DNA of 64,000 nt from an uncultured Desulfovibrio sp. (GCA_913060505.1 CAJXRQ010000010.1:1-64000); one strand, 5' to 3'; positions 1-8,408 are shown, counted from the stretch's first letter. Made by a program: numbers and translations. Notes: generated by a model not told the origin, from the sequence alone.

Positions 1-1092
1 CGATCCCCGGGTGGCGCGGCGCAGCACGTCCAGATGGGTGATTTCGTCCGCCTCGTAGCGCAGCCGGGCGATGAGCAGCGACATGCGCACTTCCTGAATC
101 ATGTTGGAGCAATCATTGGAGGCAGAGCCGTCCACGGCCAGTCCCACATGCACTCCGGCGTTTTCCAGTTCCCGTGTCGGGCAGATTCCCGAAGCAAGGA
201 TCATGTTTGATGACGGGCAGTGTGCCACGCCTGCACCGGCCTTGCCCATGCGTTGCATTTCCACGCGGCTAAAATGGATACCATGGGCAAACCAGACATC
301 CGGGCCAAGCCAGCCGAGCGATTCCATGTAATCCAGCGGCCGTTGCCCCGCAAACTGGATGCAGAAATCATTTTCATCATTGGTTTCGGCAAGATGTGTA
401 TGCAGGCGTACCTTTTTTTCTTGCGCCAGTTTTGCGGAGGAACGCATCAGTTCGGCAGTGACCGAAAAGGGTGAGCACGGAGCCAGTGCAATGGTAATCA
501 TGGAGCCTGCGGACGGATCGTGCAGCGTGTTCACGAGCCGTTCACTTTCGGCCATGATGGTGTCTTCGTTCTGGACCACGCTTTGCGGGGGCAGACCGCC
601 CTGATCCTGCCCCAGACTCATGGAACCGCGGGTCAGCGCGACCCGCATGCCCATGGCTGCGGCGATCTCGGCCTGAATGTCCATGGCGTCGGGAACGGCT
701 TCAGGGAAAACGTAATGATGGTCCGCAGCCGTGGTACAGCCGGAGAGCATGAGTTCGGCAAGTGCCAGTTCCGTGGATACGGCCACATGCTCTGGTTTGA
801 GTCCGGCCCAGATGGGGTAAAGCGTCTGGAGCCACGGAAAAAGCTTTTTGTTCAGGGCGTGAGGAAAGGCGCGGGTAAGCGTCTGATAGAAATGATGGTG
901 CGTGTTGATCAGGCCGGGGATGAGCACATGCTCGCTGGCGTCGATTGTTTCGTCCGCCGGGCTGGCGGGTTGACCTCCGGCCGGAACAAATTCGGCGATG
1001 GTCGAACCTTGAATCACCAAACCGCCGTTCGCGTCAACATCGGTTCCGGTGTATATGGCCAACGGGTTTTTGATCCAGATACGCTTGCTCAC
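1..1092 (-). CDS. 8-oxoguanine deaminase (amidohydrolase), C-terminus cut by window edge
   Basis: Metal-dependent hydrolase of the SsnA/AtzB/chlorohydrolase group, closest by eye to bacterial 8-oxoguanine deaminases, which convert 8-oxoguanine to urate in purine salvage. GTG start at 1092 with a GGAGG ribosome site just upstream; 364 codons are present and the frame is open at base 1, so roughly the last 80-100 residues are missing. Visible signatures are the metal motif NTHHHFYQT after the strand LIPGLI, SGCTTAADHHY, RGSMSLGQDQGGLPP, the second histidine motif HTHLAETNDEN, AHGIHF and VDGSASND. The gene reads away from trpB with 160 bases between them. The family is near certain; 8-oxoguanine as substrate rests on overall resemblance and is less certain than, for example, guanine or a triazine. 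Confidence 0.85.
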   Translation of the reverse strand, partial: MSKRIWIKNPLAIYTGTDVDANGGLVIQGSTIAEFVPAGGQPASPADETIDASEHVLIPGLINTHHHFYQTLTRAFPHALNKKLFPWLQTLYPIWAGLKPEHVAVSTELALAELMLSGCTTAADHHYVFPEAVPDAMDIQAEIAAAMGMRVALTRGSMSLGQDQGGLPPQSVVQNEDTIMAESERLVNTLHDPSAGSMITIALAPCSPFSVTAELMRSSAKLAQEKKVRLHTHLAETNDENDFCIQFAGQRPLDYMESLGWLGPDVWFAHGIHFSRVEMQRMGKAGAGVAHCPSSNMILASGICPTRELENAGVHVGLAVDGSASNDCSNMIQEVRMSLLIARLRYEADEITHLDVLRRATRGS

Positions 1093-1254
1093 GGTATCCC
1101 TCCTTATTTTTCCCCACGGTAATGGGCTTGGGACAGCGAAGCAAGTTACGTTCCCGTATCTATGAAGGCTGTTCCTTTGCATGCCTGTATGCAAAAAGAA
1201 GAGCGCATGCCGTTGTGGTGGCACGCGCTCCGGGATGTCGGTAGGAAGTTGGCG

Positions 1255-2469
1255 TCAGCCGTTCATGCGCGGCAGTTCGAATTGGCCTTTGGAGACCATG
1301 TCCTCGATCTGAGCCACATCCTTGTCACCGCGGCCGGACAGGTTGACCACGATGATGGCGTCTTTGTCCATGTCCGGCGCGATGCGGATGGCGTGCGCCA
1401 GGGCGTGAGAGGATTCCAGCGCGGGAATGATCCCTTCCATCTGCGAGAGCATGAAGAAGGCGTCAACGGCCTCCTTGTCCGAGGCGTAAACATATTCGGC
1501 CCGGCCCAGATCCTTGAGCATGGAATGTTCGGGGCCGACGCTGGGATAATCCAGACCGGCGGAAATGGAGTAGACCTCGGCAGGTTCGCCCTTGTCGTCC
1601 TTGAGCATGTATGAGTTGAAGCCGTGCATCACGCCGGGTTCTCCAAGACATAGGCTGGCTGCGTGTTCTCCGTATTTCAGGCCGCGTCCCGATGGCTCGA
1701 CACCGATCAGGGCCACGTCCCTGTCGTCGATAAAGTCCGCGAAAAGACCGATGGCGTTGGAGCCGCCGCCAACGCAGGCGATGCAGCAGTCGGGCAGGCG
1801 TCCTTCTGCTTCCATGATCTGCGCTTTGGCTTCCCGGCCCACGATGGATTGGAATTCACGAACCATGAGTGGATAAGGATGTGGACCCACAGCCGAACCA
1901 AGCAGGTAGAATGTATCTTTCGCATCTTCGATCCATGCGCCCAACGCTTCATCCACGGCTTCCTTGAGCGTACGCTGGCCGGATTGTGCGGCAACGACCT
2001 TTGCTCCCATCATTTCCATGCGGAATACATTGAGTTTTTGGCGTTCCACATCAACAGCACCCATATAGACGGTGCATTCCATGCCCATGAGTGCGGCTGT
2101 GGCCGCAGTTGCTACGCCATGCTGGCCTGCGCCGGTTTCGGCGATGATTTTTTTCTTGCCCATGCGTTTGGCCAGCAGGATTTGGCCGATGGTGTTGTTA
2201 ACCTTGTGCGCGCCCAGATGATTGAGGTCTTCGCGCTTGAGATAAATTTTTGCTCCCCCCAATTTTTCCGTAAGGTTCTTGCACAGGTAGAGCGGGGTTT
2301 CCCGGCCCGAGAAATGTTTGACGTAATATTCGTATTCCTTGATGAATTCCGGATCGTTGCGATATTTTTCGAACGCTTCGGCCAAGGTGTTCAGGATAGG
2401 TTTGAGCGGTTCGGGCACGAATTGGCCGCCGTATTCGCCAAAGAATCCTTCTGCGCTGATGCTGGTCAT
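1255..2469 (-). CDS. trpB: Tryptophan synthase beta chain
   Basis: PLP enzyme joining indole (or indole made by TrpA) to L-serine to give tryptophan; 404 residues, usual TrpB1 length. The frame stays open to 2565, but the start at 2469 fits family N-termini ([15 protein letters not shown] follows at once) and has an AGGAG site. The PLP lysine lies in LGAHKVNNT, followed by [11 protein letters not shown], the phosphate-binding CVGGGSNA and the C-terminal LSGRGDKD. No trpA or other trp gene is nearby. A Trp-rich leader peptide and terminator lie directly upstream, so expression should respond to charged tRNA-Trp. It may be a second trpB paralogue used to scavenge indole; that role is inferred from isolation only. 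Confidence 0.96.
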   Translation of the reverse strand: MTSISAEGFFGEYGGQFVPEPLKPILNTLAEAFEKYRNDPEFIKEYEYYVKHFSGRETPLYLCKNLTEKLGGAKIYLKREDLNHLGAHKVNNTIGQILLAKRMGKKKIIAETGAGQHGVATAATAALMGMECTVYMGAVDVERQKLNVFRMEMMGAKVVAAQSGQRTLKEAVDEALGAWIEDAKDTFYLLGSAVGPHPYPLMVREFQSIVGREAKAQIMEAEGRLPDCCIACVGGGSNAIGLFADFIDDRDVALIGVEPSGRGLKYGEHAASLCLGEPGVMHGFNSYMLKDDKGEPAEVYSISAGLDYPSVGPEHSMLKDLGRAEYVYASDKEAVDAFFMLSQMEGIIPALESSHALAHAIRIAPDMDKDAIIVVNLSGRGDKDVAQIEDMVSKGQFELPRMNG

Positions 2470-2513
2470 GATGAATACTCCTCTCTTTTTTTCTGCGGGC
2501 ATGCACCGGGCAC

Positions 2514-2550
2514 AAAAAAAAACGCGGCCAGTGCTAACTGCCGCGGTTTT
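2514..2550 (-). terminator. Intrinsic terminator of the trp attenuator
   Basis: Read on the minus strand: a GC-rich stem formed by CGCGGCAGT and ACTGGCCGCG (one bulged base, loop TAGC) followed by nine T. It lies 45 bases before the trpB start and after the leader peptide gene, the standard place for an attenuator terminator (3:4 hairpin). Confidence 0.85.
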
Positions 2551-2612
2551 TATTTTGTCTTTCAAGTCTCGTTATTCGGACGTGACATTCCACGGCGCCT
2601 GTTACCAGCGCC
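2540..2612 (-). promoter_or_regulatory. Pause hairpin and antiterminator pairing of the trp attenuator
   Basis: The transcript segment overlapping the Trp codons (GGCGCTG) pairs with CAGGCGCC just past the leader stop, giving a 1:2 pause hairpin (2594-2612). The distal arm also contains GCCGTGG (2590-2596), which can pair with CCGCGGC (2540-2546), the 5' arm of the terminator, giving a mutually exclusive 2:3 antiterminator with one G-U pair. Both alternatives were read by eye, without energy calculation. Confidence 0.7.
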
Positions 2613-2658
2613 ACCACCAGTTACCATCGGTGAGGAAAGTCATTGCGAACATGTGCAT
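2602..2658 (-). CDS. trpL: Trp leader peptide
   Basis: An 18-codon reading frame, MHMFAMTFLTDGNWWWRW, stops 132 bases before trpB. Four of its last five codons are TGG. This density of Trp codons directly before a terminator hairpin is the hallmark of ribosome-mediated attenuation: scarce charged tRNA-Trp stalls the ribosome on the Trp run and frees the antiterminator. The first ATG (2658) has a modest AGGG site; internal ATGs at 2652 and 2643 would also work. It begins 10 bases after the stop of the upstream solute-binding protein gene, so the leader transcript may start inside that gene or read through from it. Confidence 0.85.
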   Translation of the reverse strand: MHMFAMTFLTDGNWWWRW

Positions 2659-2668
2659 GGAGAAATCC

Positions 2669-3568
2669 CTAGCGCGAAGCCGGACCACTGTCAATGGCCG
2701 AAGTGTTTTCGGGATACAACCGTTTCCAGTGATGAACATTTTTGTTTATGAACCCGCATTGCTCCAAAGCTCTGCGGATGGTGCCCCGCTTGCGCAGCAC
2801 GGTCATGCCACGTGTGACAGCCTGTGCCAGCCTTTTGCCCATGGGATGTTGTTTGGAGAACAGGAAATGTCTGCTGTCGTTGAGGGCTATTTTGACTCCG
2901 GGGACCGGGTACAGGGTTATGTCGTAGTGTTGGAAAGAGAGGTCTTTGGTACTGCCTCCCAATTCCCCCAGAATGAAATCCACTCGCCCGGAATCGACCA
3001 ATCGAAGCATGAGCGAATAGCGTGGAACCTTGATGATGCTGCCGATATGCATTTTTTGCAATACATCTATATCCTGAGTCCATGTGAGATCCACTGCTGT
3101 GCTCAGCTTTTGCAGGTCTTTAAGGGAACGTACGGTCATGAGCCGTCTGTTTTCCTTTTTGCCGTAGATGCCTTTTTCAAATTCCCCTTTGCGCACCACG
3201 GGCGGTGAAATGATCATGGTGTCGTCTGCTTCGCATCGCCACATGTCTCCGGCAAAGGCTACGGCCTTGCCCTGCTTGACCTGCAGCAGGGCGCGCCCGG
3301 GATTGGGAGCTTTCCTGAAGAGGGGCGAGAACGGCAAGCCGCCGATGTCCGCGGCCTGTTGCATGAGTATGAGTGATATGACGCTTCGCGAAGTGCCGGA
3401 GTAATCATGGATATTGCAGGGATCATTGTCGCGTTTGGCCAGGAAATGGTTGTAGCTGGCGGCGAGTCCCTCCGAGGCGGCAATGGGCAAAAAGTATTTT
3501 TCGGCGAATGCCGATACGGGTAATGTCAGGAGAACCAATATGGTGATATACGTCCACAGCTGCTTCAC
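2669..3568 (-). CDS. Periplasmic solute-binding protein (amino-acid ABC type, SBP_bac_3-like)
   Basis: A 299-residue exported protein with a signal peptide (hydrophobic ILVLLTLPVSAFA, probable cleavage after residue 22). The body resembles stand-alone type II periplasmic binding proteins of the amino-acid family often seen in Desulfovibrio: a middle segment FAGDMWRCEADDTMIISPP, then SLMLRLVDSGRVDFILGELGG near the second lobe. No permease or ATPase genes adjoin it, so it may be an orphan sensor or a recruitable binding protein rather than part of a local importer. Ligand unknown. Its stop lies 10 bases before trpL, so co-transcription with trpB, and a link to tryptophan, is possible but unproven. 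Confidence 0.65.
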   Translation of the reverse strand: MKQLWTYITILVLLTLPVSAFAEKYFLPIAASEGLAASYNHFLAKRDNDPCNIHDYSGTSRSVISLILMQQAADIGGLPFSPLFRKAPNPGRALLQVKQGKAVAFAGDMWRCEADDTMIISPPVVRKGEFEKGIYGKKENRRLMTVRSLKDLQKLSTAVDLTWTQDIDVLQKMHIGSIIKVPRYSLMLRLVDSGRVDFILGELGGSTKDLSFQHYDITLYPVPGVKIALNDSRHFLFSKQHPMGKRLAQAVTRGMTVLRKRGTIRRALEQCGFINKNVHHWKRLYPENTSAIDSGPASR

Positions 3569-4018
3569 GGCCTTCCCATAGCATGCGTTTCTTCAGGTTT
3601 CCATAGTGGTGTTGTGAGATAGGAAATAGAGTCAGCCTTCCATGCTGACCGCGTTGCTTTTGTGTTCCTGCCGGAAGTGATAGAAAAATTCGGGGTACTG
3701 GGAAAATGGCCCACACGGCTCAGGGCCTCATACATGTAACAGATGTCCTGACTATGGGGGTGACGAACGTGGTGCGCGGGATGTGGGCTCGCGATGGCAA
3801 ATGTCAGTCTGGGCACCGTTTGTTTCCGTTTTTTATTTTATCAGGCAGGAATCCTGCCGGGCCTGAATTGCATACAAAGTCAAAAAAGACAATGTGCCGG
3901 GATTATTTTTTCTGATCGGAAAGGGAATTCTGGAAGACGGGCAGGTTCAGATGTTGCCTTTGCTGTAGGACGAGGGTAGTGCCATGGGATACAAAAAGTT
4001 TGTTGGTGGTATTTATTA
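3569..4018. other. Gene-free interval between divergent solute-binding protein and rsgA
   Basis: About 450 bases with no convincing reading frame. It must hold both divergent promoters. Two small inverted repeats stand out: GTCAGC-N7-GCTGAC at 3631-3649 and GGCAGG-AAT-CCTGCC at 3844-3858. No RNA gene recognised. Confidence 0.5.
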
Positions 4019-5107
4019 ATGAATGAGAGTTTGAGCGCATTTCCCCATGAACCGGAGCGGACCATTTCCGATCTCGGGTGGTCGGATTTTTTTCAGGGGC
4101 AATGTACGGCAGAGGATTTGGAGAATTTGCTGCCTGCACGTGTTGTTTCCATGCACCGGGGGCACGTGGTCGTATCCACCGGTAGTGAGGAACATTTGCT
4201 GCCTGTGGCGGACAAGGGCATTTTGCGTCTGAACGAACAGCCAGCCGTCGGGGATTGGGTGCTGCTGGAAAAAAGCACCATGTTGCCTGCGCGCCTGTTG
4301 GACCGGACCAGCGTGTTCAAGCGTCTTGCTCCGGGAGCCGGAAAGGGCGTGCAACCCATTGCCGCCAATGTGGATACGGTTTTCATTGTTTCATCCTGCA
4401 CAGAGGAGTTCAACCTCAACCGTCTGGAACGGTATCTTTGCCTTGCTCTCGACTCGGGCGTGGAGCCTGTGGTGGTGTTGACCAAGGCCGATCTGGCGGA
4501 AGATCCGCAGAATTATTGCCGCCGTGCCGAGACAATTCGCCAAGGAATGCCTGTCATGGCCGTGAACGGCCATGACCCTGAGAGCGTGAAAGTATTGGAG
4601 CCGTGGTGCCGCCCCGGACAAACCATCGTGATGCTCGGCTCCTCCGGCGTTGGCAAAACCACTTTGCTCAACGCCCTGAACGGCTCGAACATCCATAAGG
4701 TGGGCGACGTCCGCAAGGGAGACGGCAAGGGACGGCACACGACAACACGCCGGACCCTGCATGTTTTGCCTTCCGGTGTCCTGCTGGTGGACGTGCCCGG
4801 AATTCGCGAATTGCAGTTGCACGAGTGCCGGGACGGTATTGCCCGGGCTTTTGCCGACATAACGGAACTGGAACAGCAATGCCGGTTTGCGGATTGCAGC
4901 CATGAAAACGAACCCGACTGTGCCATACGCATGGCCTTGCAGGACGGGGAGGTTGATCCCAGAAGAGTGGATAATTATCGCAAGTTGCTCGAAGAGGCGG
5001 ACGAAGGTTTGCAGGCCGCATCCGGCAAGCAACGCCGTAATGCCGCTCGTGCCGCCATTGCCCGGCGTCGGGGTGCCGGGCGAAAACCATCGGGCAAGCG
5101 CCGCTGA
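4019..5107 (+). CDS. rsgA: Ribosome small subunit-dependent GTPase A
   Basis: Late-acting 30S assembly GTPase (YjeQ), cytoplasmic, 362 residues. Domain order is the circularly permuted one of the family: an N-terminal OB fold, then G4 (TKADL), G1 P-loop GSSGVGKTTLLNAL, G3 DVPGIRE, and a C-terminal zinc-binding region CRFADCSHENEPDC followed by a basic tail. The start at 4019 has no good ribosome site, so another nearby start is possible, but the residues after it fit the family. It stands alone upstream of the NifX/permease genes with a 28-base gap. Confidence 0.95.
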   Translation: MNESLSAFPHEPERTISDLGWSDFFQGQCTAEDLENLLPARVVSMHRGHVVVSTGSEEHLLPVADKGILRLNEQPAVGDWVLLEKSTMLPARLLDRTSVFKRLAPGAGKGVQPIAANVDTVFIVSSCTEEFNLNRLERYLCLALDSGVEPVVVLTKADLAEDPQNYCRRAETIRQGMPVMAVNGHDPESVKVLEPWCRPGQTIVMLGSSGVGKTTLLNALNGSNIHKVGDVRKGDGKGRHTTTRRTLHVLPSGVLLVDVPGIRELQLHECRDGIARAFADITELEQQCRFADCSHENEPDCAIRMALQDGEVDPRRVDNYRKLLEEADEGLQAASGKQRRNAARAAIARRRGAGRKPSGKRR

Positions 5108-5135
5108 ATTTTTCCTTTTACGCCGGAGAACGTAC

Positions 5136-5963
5136 ATGAGGATCGCAGTTCCAAGCACCAGACCGGATCTTTCCGGGCAAGTGGAGCACAAGTTGGGAAC
5201 GGCGGCCCATCTACTGGTGATCAATACCGAAGACATGTCCTTTGACGTTGCAGCCGGTCCGGGCAAATCTCCGGGGCCGGGTGCCGGAATCGAATCGTTG
5301 TCTCTGGTTGTTGGCATGGGCGCACAGGCTCTTCTTGTGGGGCATATAGCGCCGCATATTGCCAATGCCCTGCATAAAAAAGGCATTGTGGCCGAGGTCC
5401 GGGTTTCGGGACCGGTCGGAGAGGCTGTGGCCGAATTCATGAAGGCCCGCGGTGAATGTCCGGTCAGAGACGCTACCCCGAAGCAGGGACGAAAAGACGT
5501 CGACAAACAGACTACGGATGCTGCGGCTCCGAACTTGTGGAGCGACGCCGCGAAGCGTGGCTTGTGGCAGTTCGGCATCATGTTGCCCATGCTTATCGGC
5601 GTGATTCTGCTTTTGGGGTTGTTCCGTGCCTTTTTCCCGGACCGCGTCGTTCTGGAGCTGCTTTCCGGCTCCATGCTCCATAACTCGTTCCTTGCCGCCT
5701 GTCTGGGCAGTCTTTTGACCGGCAATCCCGTTAACAGCTATGTCATCGGGGAAAATCTGTTGGGCGTCGGTGTGGGTGTTTCCGGCGTCGCAGCGTTGAT
5801 GCTGGCATGGGTTAATGTGGGTGTGATCCAATTGCCCATGGAAGCTTCGGCACTTGGCTGGCGGTTTGCATTGGCTCGCACGTTGGCCGGGTTTGTGATG
5901 GCTGTGGTCATGGGAGTTCTTTTGGGCATGGTGTTGGGCCTGTGGCCGGGAGCAGGAATATGA
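5136..5963 (+). CDS. NifX-like domain fused to half of a membrane permease
   Basis: A 275-residue protein starting at ATG 5136 with GGAGA upstream. Residues 1-105 resemble the dinitrogenase iron-molybdenum cofactor (NifX/NafY/NifB C-terminal) fold: MRIAVPSTRPDL, a G/P-rich loop, GAQALLVGHIAPHIANAL and GPVGEAVAEF. After a polar linker (about 106-145), residues 146-270 hold about four membrane segments (FGIMLPMLIGVILLLGLF onward) like one half of a DUF318/ArsP-type permease. The next gene overlaps by 4 bases and encodes the other half, so the two likely form one transporter. A role in moving or sensing a metal, metalloid or metal cluster is inferred from the domain only. Confidence 0.7.
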   Translation: MRIAVPSTRPDLSGQVEHKLGTAAHLLVINTEDMSFDVAAGPGKSPGPGAGIESLSLVVGMGAQALLVGHIAPHIANALHKKGIVAEVRVSGPVGEAVAEFMKARGECPVRDATPKQGRKDVDKQTTDAAAPNLWSDAAKRGLWQFGIMLPMLIGVILLLGLFRAFFPDRVVLELLSGSMLHNSFLAACLGSLLTGNPVNSYVIGENLLGVGVGVSGVAALMLAWVNVGVIQLPMEASALGWRFALARTLAGFVMAVVMGVLLGMVLGLWPGAGI

Positions 5964-6508
5964 ACCTTTTTTCGCGCCTGCCGAAATGGACCCGAGCCTG
6001 GCTGTTCCCGCTGGGTATGTGTATGGTGTACTGTTTCGCCATGCTTGCGGAACCGGCCATTGCCCATCGTGCGTTGGATATGAGTGTGGCTCTCTTTCGT
6101 CAGATTGGCAGGCCGATTTTCATGGCACTGGCCGTCATGATCCTGCTGAACCGCTTTCTTTCTCCCGTGTCGGTGTCCCGGTTTATGGGCAAAAGTTCAG
6201 GGTTGCGAGGCATGGCACTTTCAACACTGGCGGGCATTGTATCCATGGGGCCGCTGTATGCGTGGTACCCCTTGTTCAAAGCTTTGCGGGAAAGGGGCGC
6301 GTCCGTATTTCATGTGGCCAATTTCATGGCCTGCCGTTCCATCAAGCCTGTATTTTTACCCGTACTGATTGCGTATTTCGGGATGCGGTTTACCATACTT
6401 TTTTTGCTGGCCAACCTTGTTGGCGCATGGCTCGTGGCCTGGGGTGTGCACGTCGTTTGCGCGGGGCGTGCGTTGGCGCTGGAGAAAACCGATCCGTCTT
6501 CCCGCTGA
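5960..6508 (+). CDS. Permease half-subunit (DUF318-like)
   Basis: A 182-residue integral membrane protein translationally coupled to the previous gene through an ATGA overlap. About five hydrophobic segments are visible. The central motif GIVSMGPLYAWYPLFKALRERGAS followed by VFHVANFMACRSIKP matches the repeat motif of the permease family in which a single protein of about 350 residues carries two such halves. Here the halves are split into two proteins, with the NifX-like domain on the first. Substrate unknown. The downstream fdhD gene is convergent, only 9 bases away. Confidence 0.65.
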   Translation: MNLFSRLPKWTRAWLFPLGMCMVYCFAMLAEPAIAHRALDMSVALFRQIGRPIFMALAVMILLNRFLSPVSVSRFMGKSSGLRGMALSTLAGIVSMGPLYAWYPLFKALRERGASVFHVANFMACRSIKPVFLPVLIAYFGMRFTILFLLANLVGAWLVAWGVHVVCAGRALALEKTDPSSR

Positions 6509-6517
6509 ACAGTCCCC

Positions 6518-7291
6518 TCAGATTTCGTCCAACGGCCAGGCGCAGGTATAGATATTCATGGTATCCTGCCGAATGCGGCCCACCAGCGTTATGCCGAGGC
6601 TTGCGGCCCGTTGTACCGCGGAACTGGTGGCAACGGAGAAACCGCACAGGATGGGGATTCCGACCGATTCAGCCTTGTTGACCAGCTCCAGAGCCAGCCG
6701 TGATGAAAGCATGGCGATGCTGGCCTTGTGCAGTTGCCCCGAATGCATGGCATTGCCCACGGCTTTGTCAAAGGCGTTATGCCTGCCGACATCTTCGCCG
6801 AACGCCACCAGTTCACCTCTCAGTGAGAACAGGGCTGCGGCATGGGAGGCACCCGTGTTGCGGAACAATTTCTGGCGGCGTTCGAAAGCGTGTTTCAAAT
6901 CGAAGAAACGGTGTACGTCCACCGGCCCGTGTTCCGGGCGGGGGGAGGGCCGGACAGGTCGCGTTCCGGGAGGAGCGAAGCTGACTATCGCACAGTCCTG
7001 CCGTTCGGACAGGGTTATGTCCAGAATGTCTTCCCTGTCTCGTATGGCGCCCATACAGAGCAGATGCCCGGCCACGAGGTTCTCGTCGTCACCCGGCGTA
7101 CGCGCCATGTCAAATGCAGGAAGTCCCGGCGCATGAACCCGCAATGGTTCTTCAACGGCCACCATGTCCGGTACTCGTTGCAGCATACCGCAGTCATAAC
7201 GGTGCAAGGTGGTCGGCCGCAGGAAATTCGATGCCTGCCCAACCGGAATTTCCGGTGTGCCGGGTGTTTGTATGCCGGAAAGTCTTTTCAT
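6518..7291 (-). CDS. fdhD: Formate dehydrogenase accessory sulfurtransferase, variant
   Basis: FdhD moves sulfur from the IscS desulfurase to the Mo/W-bisPGD cofactor of formate dehydrogenase. This 257-residue protein keeps the family core: VAVEEPLRVHAPGLP, MARTPGDDENLVAGHLL, NTGASHAAALF, GEDVGRHNAFDKAVG, SSRLALELVNKAESVGIP and LGITLVGRIR. What is missing is the cysteine loop (CxxC, usually in a T-S-S-C-G-V-C-G-like stretch before the GASH region); that stretch reads FAPPGTRPVRPSPRPEHGP and has no cysteine. Either another residue carries sulfur or the protein acts only in cofactor binding. GGGAG precedes the ATG. It follows fdhE by 19 bases, same operon. Confidence 0.9.
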   Translation of the reverse strand: MKRLSGIQTPGTPEIPVGQASNFLRPTTLHRYDCGMLQRVPDMVAVEEPLRVHAPGLPAFDMARTPGDDENLVAGHLLCMGAIRDREDILDITLSERQDCAIVSFAPPGTRPVRPSPRPEHGPVDVHRFFDLKHAFERRQKLFRNTGASHAAALFSLRGELVAFGEDVGRHNAFDKAVGNAMHSGQLHKASIAMLSSRLALELVNKAESVGIPILCGFSVATSSAVQRAASLGITLVGRIRQDTMNIYTCAWPLDEI

Positions 7292-7310
7292 GTGTCTGCT
7301 CCCGAATATT

Positions 7311-8225
7311 TCAGGACTCGATGCTGTTCCACGTGGTCCTGACTATGGGAGCCAGTTTCTTGTCCTTGGCAATAACGTCGAGATGGATGAGACCCAGTTG
7401 GACGGCGTCCAGTTGCGGGATGGGATCACATTCGCGCAGGTCGATGCACAGGCAGTATGTCCCACACTCGTTGCAGGCTTCAATGCGTTCGTGCTTGGCA
7501 TCCTCGGCATAGAAAAGTTCGCGTTTTTTCTGGTCCGTGTTGCCGCAGGCCGGACAGGCGTCACGCCGATGCGCCCAATTGTTGCCGCACAGGGAACAAT
7601 GCAGATGTTTTTTGCCGCCACCGCCGACAAGTTGGTCCAGACTTGTCTGGTCCTTTCGGGAAAGATAGGCGATGGAAGGCAGTGAACCGCACATCGGGCA
7701 GTGCCCTTTGTCCCACTGGGCATTGGAGAGCTTGTCGCCAAGTTTGGCTGCTACGGCGGAAAGCACCGGCCCAAGGATGTTTTCGGTGATGGCGAACAAT
7801 ACTGGAGCCGAAGTGTCGTCCAAGGTGTCGGCCACGTCCTGGAATATTTTGTCATTACCTTCCAGTCGGGCCTCGGCCAGCTGCGCCAGCACTTTGCCGG
7901 GCAGCTCGTCCATACAGTCCTTTTTGCCGGGCCATACTTCATCCGGGATCAGTTCGCCCAGCAAAGGGAGAATGGCTCGGGCCGAGGTCTCCAGTTGGGG
8001 AATCCATGGTGTGCAGGTTGTTCCCGCAAGAACATGGACACCTTGCGACAGCCTTGCCGCATCGACTTCGGGGATAAATATTTCTTCTTTCGCAAATGTT
8101 TCTGCCAATTCGGCTTGTGCAGCCATGAGAGGAGAAAAGGTCTTTATCAGTTGCTGATAGGCCGGTCGGATGCGGGCGATGGATTCAAGGGTGGTTGCAA
8201 CGGCTTTGCTGTCGGTAGCGGCCAT
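7311..8225 (-). CDS. fdhE: Formate dehydrogenase accessory protein FdhE
   Basis: A 304-residue cytoplasmic maturation factor for the formate dehydrogenase catalytic subunit. The C-terminal half carries the family's rubredoxin-like metal knuckles: CPMCGS, CSLCGNNW, CPACGN and CNECGTYC. The N-terminal helical half has IRPAYQQLIKTFSPLM. GGAGG sits six bases before the ATG. Co-transcribed with fdhD. A perfect inverted repeat lies about 75 bases upstream, between it and the ModE-type regulator gene, and may be a regulatory site. Confidence 0.92.
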   Translation of the reverse strand: MAATDSKAVATTLESIARIRPAYQQLIKTFSPLMAAQAELAETFAKEEIFIPEVDAARLSQGVHVLAGTTCTPWIPQLETSARAILPLLGELIPDEVWPGKKDCMDELPGKVLAQLAEARLEGNDKIFQDVADTLDDTSAPVLFAITENILGPVLSAVAAKLGDKLSNAQWDKGHCPMCGSLPSIAYLSRKDQTSLDQLVGGGGKKHLHCSLCGNNWAHRRDACPACGNTDQKKRELFYAEDAKHERIEACNECGTYCLCIDLRECDPIPQLDAVQLGLIHLDVIAKDKKLAPIVRTTWNSIES

Positions 8226-8296
8226 GGGATTCCTCCGTTCGTGATGTTTTCCCCAAGGGGCGCGGACCGCCCGCCCTATGCGAACGGCCCGCGCGA

Positions 8297-8312
8297 TTAC
8301 CTGTAGAGGTAA
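8297..8312. promoter_or_regulatory. Inverted repeat upstream of fdhE, candidate operator
   Basis: TTACCT-GTAG-AGGTAA, perfect 6-base arms, 72 bases before the fdhE start and just downstream of the ModE-type regulator gene. Its position suggests control of fdhED; the binding protein is unknown, with the neighbouring regulator the natural candidate. Confidence 0.4.
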
Positions 8313-8408
8313 ACGTGCTGCCAGAGTTTTGGTTGCGTCCGATTCTTTTCGGTCGCGAATTCTGCGGCTGTTCGTCTTTTCATGACGGGCCGCGGCAAAA
8401 GAAATTTT

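Noticed and set aside
520..1122. Long plus-strand frame antisense to the deaminase gene
   Set aside because: No family features; the minus-strand frame shows complete amidohydrolase motifs and a proper ribosome site.
1663..2751. 362-codon plus-strand frame across trpB
   Set aside because: Antisense shadow of trpB and its attenuator; composition and lack of motifs show it is not coding.
3706..3915. 69-codon frame in the gap before rsgA
   Set aside because: No ribosome site and no resemblance to any family.
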